NCBI GenBank assembly: GCA_024710825.1 | Contig: JANJUA010000253.1 | Span: 1 to 13,283, forward strand | Direction of reading: 5' to 3' | DNA: 13,283 nt | Origin: Solirubrobacteraceae bacterium | GTDB lineage: Bacteria > Actinomycetota > Thermoleophilia > Solirubrobacterales > Solirubrobacteraceae | In this document: positions 7,556 to 13,283 of the stretch, in pieces | How positions within the stretch are numbered: position 1 is the first letter of the stretch | Layout: each line of letters begins with the position of its first letter | Notes under the pieces: generated by a model | Database searches by the model: none | What the model saw: the letters and a program-made list of their open reading frames with translations, nothing else | Told to the model about the DNA's origin: nothing | Made by a program: the position numbers and the translations under genes

Positions 7556-8231
7556 GCAGGACGTACCCCGCGCCGCGAATGGTGTGCAGGAGCCGCGGCT
7601 CGCCGCCCGCCTCCAGCTTGCGGCGCAGGTTGGAGACGAACACCTCGATGGTGTTCGTCGTCGAGAAGGGGTCGTAGCCCCAGACCTCGTCGAGCAGGCG
7701 CTGGCGCGAGACGACGATGCGCTCGTTGCGCATGAGGAACTCGAGCAGCTCGAACTCGCGCTGGGTGAGCTCGATGTCGCGCCCCTCGCGGCGGACCTCG
7801 TGCGTGTCCGGGTTCAGCAGCAGGTCGCCGACCGCCAGGTTCGCCTCGCCGCGCGGCGGGCGTCGGCGCAGCAGAGCGCGCATCCGCGCGAGCAGCTCCT
7901 GGCGCTCGAACGGCTTGACGAGGTAGTCGTCGGCCCCCGAGTCGAGGCCCTCCACGCGCGCGTCCACCGCGTCGCGCGCCGTGAGCATGAGGATCGGCAC
8001 GTCGCCGTCGCCGCGCATGCGCTGCGCGACCTCTATGCCGTCGACCTTCGGCAGCCCGAGATCGAGCAGCACGAGGTCCGGGAGGAACTGGCGGAAGTCC
8101 TCCAGCGCGACCTCTCCGTCACGGGAGATGCGGACGTCGTAGCCCTCGAGGCGCAGGGAGCGCTGGAGGGCGAGCGCGATGTCCTCGTCGTCCTCGACGA
8201 CGAGCACGCGGGGTGAGCGGCCTTCGACCAT
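7548..8231 (-). CDS. OmpR/PhoB-family response regulator
   Basis: This 227-residue regulator has a receiver domain (about 7-120) with the acidic triad Glu13-Asp14-Asp15, phospho-acceptor Asp57 (LLDLGLP), Thr84 and Lys106 (LVKPF). A winged-helix DNA-binding domain follows (about 130-226) with the typical LTQREFELLEFL and FVSNLRRKLE recognition segments and the IRGAGYVLR C-terminus. It is paired with the histidine kinase downstream by an 8-base overlap. Its ATG lies 6 bases from a -10 hexamer, so the message is probably leaderless. Targets are unknown. It is divergent from ftsK across 49 bases and lies upstream of the Rrf2-suf genes, so either could be under its control, but nothing in the sequence proves this. 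Closest style is MprA-like actinobacterial regulators. Confidence 0.96.
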   Translation of the reverse strand: MVEGRSPRVLVVEDDEDIALALQRSLRLEGYDVRISRDGEVALEDFRQFLPDLVLLDLGLPKVDGIEVAQRMRGDGDVPILMLTARDAVDARVEGLDSGADDYLVKPFERQELLARMRALLRRRPPRGEANLAVGDLLLNPDTHEVRREGRDIELTQREFELLEFLMRNERIVVSRQRLLDEVWGYDPFSTTNTIEVFVSNLRRKLEAGGEPRLLHTIRGAGYVLRA

Positions 8232-8237
8232 GGGCCG

Positions 8238-8267
8238 ATGGTACGTCGGTTCCTAAAGGGCAATCAA
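8238..8267 (-). promoter_or_regulatory. Candidate sigma-70-type promoter of the two-component operon (leaderless)
   Basis: On the minus strand TTGATT (8267-8262) and TACCAT (8243-8238) are separated by 18 bases and match -35 and -10 consensus at key positions. The -10 ends 6 bases before the response regulator ATG, so the transcript would start at or next to the A of ATG. An inverted repeat CGGTT (8247-8251) / AACCG (8266-8270) frames the spacer and may be a regulator site. This region (8232-8280) is the whole intergenic gap to ftsK; I found no comparable promoter for ftsK in it. Confidence 0.45.
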
Positions 8268-8280
8268 CCGGCGCGTCGAA

Positions 8281-10686
8281 GTGTCCGCCCTGATGGCCGC
8301 CAAGAAGAAGCCGAAGCCCCGCGCGCGTGCCCGGCGCTCGCCCGCGCGCAAGCCCCTGCTCGAGCAGCGCCAGCTCGACCTGCTCGGTCTGGGCCTCGTC
8401 GCCCTGGCGATCTTCCTCGCGTTCCTGCTGTACGGGGACTGGCAGGGCGGCAAGGCTGGGGAGGGGCTGGTGGAAGGCCTCGGCCTGCTCGTCGGCGCCG
8501 TCCGCTACGTCGCGCCGATCGCGGCGTTCGCCGCCGGCGCCATCCTCATACTGCGGCCGGTGCTGCCCGCGGTGCGCCCGTTCCGCTCGGGCGCGCTGTG
8601 CCTGCTCGCCGCGCTCACGCTCATGTTCGCCGCGGGCACGCTCGGCCTCGGCCCCGGCGGCTCGGCGGTGGTGTGGGACGCCGACTGGCTCCAGTCGCGC
8701 GGCGGGGTCGTGGGCGAAGGGCTCTACTGGGCGACCAGCACCCTCCTCGGGACGGTCGGCAGCCACATCGTCGGCCTGTTCCTGCTGCTCGCGGGGATGC
8801 TGCTCGTGACGGGCGCGTCGCTGGCGGGGATCGTCAAGGCGACCGGCACGCACGTCGCCGACACGACGCGCTCGCTCAAGGCGGTGCGCCCGCCCGCGCC
8901 GAAGCCGCGCGCCCGGCCGAAGCGCCTGGTGGTGCCGGAGCCCGAGGACGTCGAGCCGGTGGTGCAGCGCACGTTCGCCGACGAGCCGTTCTTCGACGAG
9001 CCCGAGCCGGAGCCGGAGCCGGAGCTCGAGCTCCCCGAGCCCGAGCCGGAGCCGATCGCCTACGACGAGCCCGAGCCGGAGCACGACGCGGAGGTCGAGA
9101 TCGAGGAGGAGCCCGAGGAGATCCTCGCCGTCGACCCCGAGGACCTCACGCCGCAGGGCCGCTACCGCTCCTCCGTGACCGAGAGCCCCGACTTCGTCTG
9201 GAAGCGCCCGAGCCCCCGGGTGCTCTCGCGCTCGACCGCGGAGCAGGCGCGCCCCGACACCGCCGGGCAGGCGAAGACCGCCCAGGCCCTGCTGGAGGCG
9301 CTCAGCCACTTCGGCATCGAGGCCAAGGTGGTCGGGACCGTCGCCGGCCCGCACATCACCCGCTACGAGGTGCGCCTCGCGCCCGGCGTGAAGATGAGCA
9401 AGGTCGCCAACCTCAAGGACGACCTCGCCTACGCGCTCGCCGCCATCGACATCCGCATCCTCGCCCCGATCCCCGGCAAGACGGCGGTGGGCGTCGAGGT
9501 GCCCAACGAGCGCCGCAGGATCGTCCAGCTCGGCGACGTCCTCGGCGACATCCCCGAGGACTGGTCGCCGCTGACCGTCTGGCTCGGCAAGGACGTCGCG
9601 GGCCGCGCGATCGGCGCCGACCTCGCGAAGATGCCGCACATGCTCGTCGCCGGCACCACCGGCGCCGGCAAGTCCGCCTGCGTCAACGCGATGCTGTCGA
9701 GCATCCTGCTGCACGCCGACCCGCACGAGGTGCGGCTCGTGCTCGTCGACCCCAAGCAGGTCGAGCTCAACCACTACGAGGGCATCCCGCACCTCCTGAC
9801 GCCCGTCATCACCCACCCGCGCGTCGCGGCCAACGCGCTGCAGAACCTCGTCAAGGAGATGGAGGACCGCTACTCGACGATGTCGCTGGCCAAGACGCGC
9901 TCGCTGCCGGAGCTCAACCGCCGGCTCGAGGAGCGCGGCGAGACCGCGCTGCCCTACATCCTCTGCGTGATCGACGAGCTCGCCGACCTGATGATGGTCG
10001 CGCCCGCCGACGTCGAGGACTCGATCATCCGCCTAGCGCAGAAGGCGCGCGCCGTCGGCATCCACCTCGTGCTGGCGACGCAATCGCCGCGCGTGGACGT
10101 GATCACGGGCATGATCAAGGCCAACGTGCCGTCCCGCATCGCCTTCGCCGTCTCCTCGCAGACCGACTCGCGCGTGATCCTCGACCAGAACGGGGCCGAG
10201 TCGCTGCTCGGCAAGGGCGACATGCTGTTCTCGCCCGTCGGCTCGTCGCGGCTCCAGCGCATCCAGGGGGCCTACATCGACGAGCCCCAGATCGAGACGA
10301 TCACGTCGTTCTGGCGCCAGCAGGGCGAGCCGGAGATCCGCGAGGACCTGCTCGAGGACGTCGCCGACGAGGACGAGGCGCCCGCCGCCGAGGGGCCCGA
10401 CGACTTCGACCCGGACGAGGATCCGCTGCTCGAGGACGCGATCCGGCTCGTCGCCGAGATGGGGACCGCTTCGACGTCGATGCTTCAGCGGCGGCTGCGT
10501 CTCGGCTACACGCGTGCCGGCCGTCTCATCGACATGCTCGAGCGGCGCAACGTCATCTCCGGCTACGAGGGCTCCAAGCCGCGGCAGGTCCTCGTCGGCC
10601 CCGCCGACGCCGAGCGCTTCATCGCCGCGCTGCGCGATCCCGAACCGTCGTCCGCCGACCCGGTGCACGTGCCGGGCGACGAGTAG
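8281..10686 (+). CDS. ftsK: FtsK/SpoIIIE-family DNA translocase
   Basis: This 801-residue translocase moves double-stranded DNA at the septum during chromosome segregation. Four membrane helices are visible at about 34-52, 69-92, 103-122 and 160-180, after a basic N-terminus. An acidic Glu-Pro linker (about 216-290) follows. The motor then has Walker A AGTTGAGKS (457-465), Walker B CVIDELADL (Asp565-Glu566) and the conserved QSPRVDVITG block near 601-610. The C-terminal gamma winged helix (about 715-783) recognises orienting DNA sequences. Length is close to SpoIIIE, with a much shorter linker than E. coli FtsK. The start is uncertain: GTG 8281 or ATG 8293, neither with a clear Shine-Dalgarno; an in-frame stop at 8254 limits any extension. 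It heads a run with the RodZ-like gene, cinA and thpR. Confidence 0.96.
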   Translation: MSALMAAKKKPKPRARARRSPARKPLLEQRQLDLLGLGLVALAIFLAFLLYGDWQGGKAGEGLVEGLGLLVGAVRYVAPIAAFAAGAILILRPVLPAVRPFRSGALCLLAALTLMFAAGTLGLGPGGSAVVWDADWLQSRGGVVGEGLYWATSTLLGTVGSHIVGLFLLLAGMLLVTGASLAGIVKATGTHVADTTRSLKAVRPPAPKPRARPKRLVVPEPEDVEPVVQRTFADEPFFDEPEPEPEPELELPEPEPEPIAYDEPEPEHDAEVEIEEEPEEILAVDPEDLTPQGRYRSSVTESPDFVWKRPSPRVLSRSTAEQARPDTAGQAKTAQALLEALSHFGIEAKVVGTVAGPHITRYEVRLAPGVKMSKVANLKDDLAYALAAIDIRILAPIPGKTAVGVEVPNERRRIVQLGDVLGDIPEDWSPLTVWLGKDVAGRAIGADLAKMPHMLVAGTTGAGKSACVNAMLSSILLHADPHEVRLVLVDPKQVELNHYEGIPHLLTPVITHPRVAANALQNLVKEMEDRYSTMSLAKTRSLPELNRRLEERGETALPYILCVIDELADLMMVAPADVEDSIIRLAQKARAVGIHLVLATQSPRVDVITGMIKANVPSRIAFAVSSQTDSRVILDQNGAESLLGKGDMLFSPVGSSRLQRIQGAYIDEPQIETITSFWRQQGEPEIREDLLEDVADEDEAPAAEGPDDFDPDEDPLLEDAIRLVAEMGTASTSMLQRRLRLGYTRAGRLIDMLERRNVISGYEGSKPRQVLVGPADAERFIAALRDPEPSSADPVHVPGDE
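9001..9120 (+). repeat. Low-complexity Glu-Pro codon repeat within ftsK
   Basis: GAGCC/CCGGAG units repeat imperfectly here and encode Pro-Glu dipeptides in the linker between the membrane and motor domains (about residues 241-280). It is in frame and acidic throughout. Linkers of FtsK proteins vary in length and often are low-complexity, so slippage here would change linker length only. Confidence 0.7.
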
Positions 10687-10697
10687 CCTGCGGCGCC

Positions 10698-11480
10698 ATG
10701 CCCGAGATCGGCGCCACGCTCCGGGAGGCGCGTATGCGCGCCCGGATCGACATCTCCGAGATCGAGGCCCAGACGAAGATCCGGGCCAAGTACCTCCGTG
10801 CGCTCGAGAACGAGGAGTGGGACCTGCTGCCGGGTCCCACCTACGTCAAGAGCTTCCTGCGCACGTACGCGGACGCGCTGCACCTCGACGGCAGGCGGAT
10901 CGTCGAGGAGTACAAGCTCGGCCACGAGCGGCTCAGCGACGTGGAGCTCCAGCCGATCGTGCCGCCGGGGCGGCGGGATCGCCCGTCCGCCCCGCGGGTC
11001 GGGAGGCTGTGGTTCGTCGGCCTCGCGCTCGTCGTGCTCGTCGCCGCGCTGTACTTCCTCGGCCGCGGCGGCGGTGACGACGACGGCGGGCAGCGCGCGG
11101 CGACCGCTACGACGGAGCAGCCGGCCGCGCCCGCGGCCGACGGCGAGCGCGAGGACGGCAAGGCGAGCGCGGGCTCCAAGCGGAAGCCGGCGCCGAAGCG
11201 CGTGCGCCTGCGGATCGAGCCCGAGGCGCCGGTCTACGTCTGCCTGGTCGCCAACGGGTCGCGGCGGCTGATCGACAAGCAGGTGCTCCAGCCCGGCTCG
11301 CCCACCGAGACGTTCCGCGCAAAGCGCTTCACGATGACGCTGGGCAACGGGTCCGTGATCCTGCACGTGGACGGCAAGGCTTTCGACGTGCCGGAGTCGT
11401 CGGACCCGATCGGCTACGCGATCACGCCCGAGGGCCGCGAGGCGCTGCCCGAGGAGCGGCGACCCACCTGCGGGCAATGA
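10698..11480 (+). CDS. RodZ-like HTH-domain membrane protein
   Basis: This 260-residue protein has an N-terminal helix-turn-helix of the RodZ/HTH_25 type (about 3-70; [22 protein letters not shown] and [14 protein letters not shown] are typical). A linker and one membrane helix follow (about 104-121), then a low-complexity segment (about 122-166), and a small outer domain of beta-strand character (about 168-250), like the DUF4115 domain of RodZ proteins. RodZ links the MreB cytoskeleton to cell-wall synthesis in rods; in actinobacteria with this gene next to ftsK its role is less clear. The outer domain has two cysteines, Cys182 and Cys258. The ATG lies 11 bases after the ftsK stop, with no clear Shine-Dalgarno, and the stop overlaps cinA as ATGA. 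A symbol is withheld because orthology to RodZ is not certain. Confidence 0.85.
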   Translation: MPEIGATLREARMRARIDISEIEAQTKIRAKYLRALENEEWDLLPGPTYVKSFLRTYADALHLDGRRIVEEYKLGHERLSDVELQPIVPPGRRDRPSAPRVGRLWFVGLALVVLVAALYFLGRGGGDDDGGQRAATATTEQPAAPAADGEREDGKASAGSKRKPAPKRVRLRIEPEAPVYVCLVANGSRRLIDKQVLQPGSPTETFRAKRFTMTLGNGSVILHVDGKAFDVPESSDPIGYAITPEGREALPEERRPTCGQ

Positions 11481-12889
11481 GCGTCCGGGCCGGTGTCGTC
11501 GTCACCGGGACCGAGGTCCTGACCGGACGGGTGATCGACCGCAACGGGCCGTGGGTGTCGGAGCGGCTCGGCGAGCTGGGCGTGGACCACGCGCACACGA
11601 TCGTCGTCGGCGACCGCGAGGAGGACATGCTCGCGGCGCTGCGGTTCCTCGTCGAGGAGGGCATGGCGCTGATCGTCACGACCGGCGGGCTGGGGCCGAC
11701 CGAGGACGACCGCACGGCGGAGATCGTCGGGCGCTTCCAGGGGCGCGAGCTCGTGCTCGACGAGCCCACGGAGGAGCGGATCTGGGAGATCCTCTCGCGG
11801 CTGCGGTCGCGCTGGCCCGAGCTGGAGGAGGCGGCGCTGCGCGAGGCCAACCGCAAGCAGGCGCTGGTGCCGCGGGGCGCCGAGATCCTCGCCCCCGTCG
11901 GGACGGCGCCCGGGCTGCTGGTGCCGCCCAGCGGCGGCGCGTCCGGGCCGTTGATCGTGGTGCTGCCCGGGCCTCCGCGCGAGCTTCGGGAGATGTGGAG
12001 CGCGGCGGCGTCGTCCGCGGCGTTCCGGGCCGCCGTGGCGGGCGCGGTCGACTACCGCTCCCGGATGCTGCGGCTGTACGGGATCCCGGAGTCCGAGATC
12101 GCCGCGACGCTGCGAGCGGCGCGTCTGGAGGGGGTCGACCTCGAGCCCCTGGAGATCACGACCTGCCTGCGGCGCGGCGAGATCGAGATCGTCACGCGCT
12201 GGGAGCCGGGCGCCGACGCCGCGTACGCGGCGTTCGAGGGCGTCGTGCGCAGCCGTCACCCGGACACGCTGTTCTCCGACGACGGGCGCTCGGTGGACCA
12301 GCAGGTGGCGGATCTGCTGCGCGCCTCGGGCGATGCCGTGGCGTGCGCCGAGTCGTGCACGGGCGGGCTGCTGAGCGCGCGGATCACGGAGCTCGACGGA
12401 GCCTCGGCGTACTTCCCGGGCGGTCTCGTGACGTACGCCAACGAGGCGAAGACCGAGCTGGCCGGGGTGGACCCGGGGCTGATCGAGTCGTTCGGGGCGG
12501 TGTCGGCGGAGGTGGCCGAGGCGATGGCCGACGGCGCGCGGGCGGCGCTCGGGGCGTCGATCGGCGTGGGGATCACGGGGATCGCCGGGCCGGGAGGGGG
12601 CACCGAGTCCAAGCCCGTGGGGACGGTGTGGCTGTCGGTCTCGCGCTCCGACGGGGCGCGACTCACCCGGCGGGTGCTGCTGCCCGGCGGGCGCGCGGAC
12701 GTGCGCGACCGCTCGACGACCGTGGCGATGCACCTGCTGCGGCGGATCCTGCTGGGGGAGAGCGATTCGGGAGCCGCGGGCTCGGGAGCGGGCGAGGGGG
12801 CGCCACCCTCCGCGGAGGCGGCCGGCGAGACGCGCGGCGCCTCCGGCCCGGCGGCGACCGAGGGCGCGCCGCTCGGCGACGGGCAGTGA
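11477..12889 (+). CDS. cinA: CinA family protein (molybdopterin-binding-like domain plus nicotinamide-nucleotide amidase domain)
   Basis: This 470-residue protein has two domains. The N-terminal COG1058/MoCF-like domain (about 3-170) has the TGTEVLTGR start and [11 protein letters not shown] at 68-78, associated in the family with ADP-ribose pyrophosphatase activity. The C-terminal domain (about 270-425) has [10 protein letters not shown] (291-300) and [11 protein letters not shown] (365-375), hallmarks of PncC-type NMN amidase, which recycles nicotinamide mononucleotide in NAD salvage. In some bacteria CinA is linked to competence. The last 45 residues (about 426-470) are Gly/Ala/Ser/Glu-rich, look disordered and extend past the usual end. 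The start overlaps the RodZ-like gene by ATGA and the end overlaps thpR by GTGA, so translation is probably coupled. Confidence 0.95.
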   Translation: MSVRAGVVVTGTEVLTGRVIDRNGPWVSERLGELGVDHAHTIVVGDREEDMLAALRFLVEEGMALIVTTGGLGPTEDDRTAEIVGRFQGRELVLDEPTEERIWEILSRLRSRWPELEEAALREANRKQALVPRGAEILAPVGTAPGLLVPPSGGASGPLIVVLPGPPRELREMWSAAASSAAFRAAVAGAVDYRSRMLRLYGIPESEIAATLRAARLEGVDLEPLEITTCLRRGEIEIVTRWEPGADAAYAAFEGVVRSRHPDTLFSDDGRSVDQQVADLLRASGDAVACAESCTGGLLSARITELDGASAYFPGGLVTYANEAKTELAGVDPGLIESFGAVSAEVAEAMADGARAALGASIGVGITGIAGPGGGTESKPVGTVWLSVSRSDGARLTRRVLLPGGRADVRDRSTTVAMHLLRRILLGESDSGAAGSGAGEGAPPSAEAAGETRGASGPAATEGAPLGDGQ

Positions 12890-13283
12890 GGCTCTTCGTC
12901 GCCGCCGAGCTGCCGGCCGGCGTGGTCGAGCGGCTCGCGGCGTGGACGCCGCGCCACGACGCGCTGCGGCCGGTGGCGCCCTCGGCGCTGCACCTGACGC
13001 TGGCGTTCCTGGGGGAGCGGCCGTCCGACGGTGGGCTCGCGGGGCTGCTGGAGCCGCTGGCGCGGCCGGTCGGCGAGCTGTCGGCGTCCGCGGCGCCGCT
13101 GTGGCTGCCCGTCCGGCGCCCGCGGGCGCTCGCCGTGGGCGTGGAGGACCCGTCGGGCGCGCTGCGGGCGCTCCAGGCGGACGTCTCCGAGGCGCTCGAG
13201 CGGTCCGCGGGGCTGGCTCCCGCGGATCGGCCGTACCTACCGCACGTGACCGTGGCGCGGGTGCGGCGTGGCGCGCGGGCGCC
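12886..13283 (+). CDS. thpR: RNA 2',3'-cyclic phosphodiesterase, 2H family (partial, cut by window end)
   Basis: The first 132 residues of a 2H-superfamily phosphodiesterase (LigT/ThpR) are present; the frame runs off the window. The protein starts RLFVAAELP, as is typical, and carries both catalytic motifs: His36-Leu-Thr38 in LHLTLAFLG, and His120-Val-Thr122 in PHVTVARV. These act on 2',3'-cyclic phosphate ends of RNA. The family is about 180 residues long, so some 50 residues are missing on the right. The GTG start overlaps the cinA stop as GTGA and begins exactly at the conserved N-terminus. In actinobacterial genomes this gene often lies between cinA and recA, so recA is expected next, outside the window. 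Confidence 0.93.
   Translation, partial: MRLFVAAELPAGVVERLAAWTPRHDALRPVAPSALHLTLAFLGERPSDGGLAGLLEPLARPVGELSASAAPLWLPVRRPRALAVGVEDPSGALRALQADVSEALERSAGLAPADRPYLPHVTVARVRRGARA

Noticed and set aside
6197..7735. 512-residue plus-strand frame opposite the histidine kinase
   Set aside because: Arg/His-rich shadow with no domain; the kinase boxes on the minus strand are complete.
8251..8280. Promoter and Shine-Dalgarno for ftsK (TAAAGG and AAAGGG)
   Set aside because: The hexamer lacks the final T and has no -35 at proper distance, and AAAGGG is about 20 bases from the start codon, too far to act as a Shine-Dalgarno.
9001..9120. Tandem GAGCC/CCGGAG units as a possible CRISPR or satellite repeat
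   Set aside because: Units are 6 to 12 bases with no spacers, stay in frame and encode an acidic Pro-Glu linker typical of FtsK.
8119..9816. 565-residue minus-strand frame opposite ftsK
   Set aside because: Its composition is that of a shadow (Arg, Leu, Ala, Asp, Gly repeats), it runs through the divergent promoter region, and FtsK explains the plus strand completely.
8238..10697. Extension of the RodZ-like frame upstream through ftsK (1080 residues in total)
   Set aside because: Only the last 260 residues show a family. The upstream part is the plus-two frame of ftsK and is Arg/Ala/Pro-rich noise.

Overview
The window is strongly GC-rich. Nearly every codon in the genes ends in G or C, and long spurious open frames run opposite the real genes. 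The gene content and order are bacterial core content: an ftsK - rodZ-like - cinA - thpR run, an actinobacterial-type SUF operon with SufU, and an OmpR-type two-component pair. Together these suggest a high-GC actinobacterium, most likely a deep-branching lineage such as Thermoleophilia/Solirubrobacterales. The lineage is an inference from gene order and protein style; no search was possible. I see no insertion sequence, phage gene, CRISPR array, tRNA or rRNA.

Layout. At the left edge a short plus-strand frame (5-292) encodes a coiled-coil, basic-tailed protein of unknown function, possibly the end of a larger gene. It meets the suf operon tail to tail, and the two stop codons share one CTAG. 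From about 6107 down to 289, seven minus-strand genes form a tightly packed iron-sulfur assembly operon, in transcription order: Rrf2-family regulator, sufC, sufS, sufU, a Rieske-type ferredoxin, sufB, sufD. Junctions are ATGA or TGATG overlaps or gaps of 1 to 7 bases. Upstream on the same strand lies a response regulator / histidine kinase pair (8231 to 6146), overlapping by 8 bases. It is separated from the Rrf2 gene by 38 bases that hold a candidate extended -10 promoter and dyad operator.

From a 49-bp divergent intergenic region (8232-8280) the plus strand carries ftsK (DNA translocase), a RodZ-like HTH/membrane protein, cinA, and thpR, which is cut off by the window end. The last three junctions are short gaps or 4-base overlaps, so this looks like a second operon. 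In related genomes recA often follows.

How the genes work together. SufS takes sulfur from cysteine and passes it to SufU, and the SufBC2D complex builds the cluster using ATP hydrolysed by SufC. The Rieske ferredoxin may supply electrons or be a client. The Rrf2 protein has three cysteines suited to holding an Fe-S cluster and is the likely feedback regulator. This is mainly conserved housekeeping sequence and I did not find a clearly new system. The points most worth a second look are a SufU that lacks the insertion usual for SufU, the wide cysteine spacing in the Rrf2 regulator, its candidate self-operator, and the placing of a two-component system directly upstream of the suf operon.
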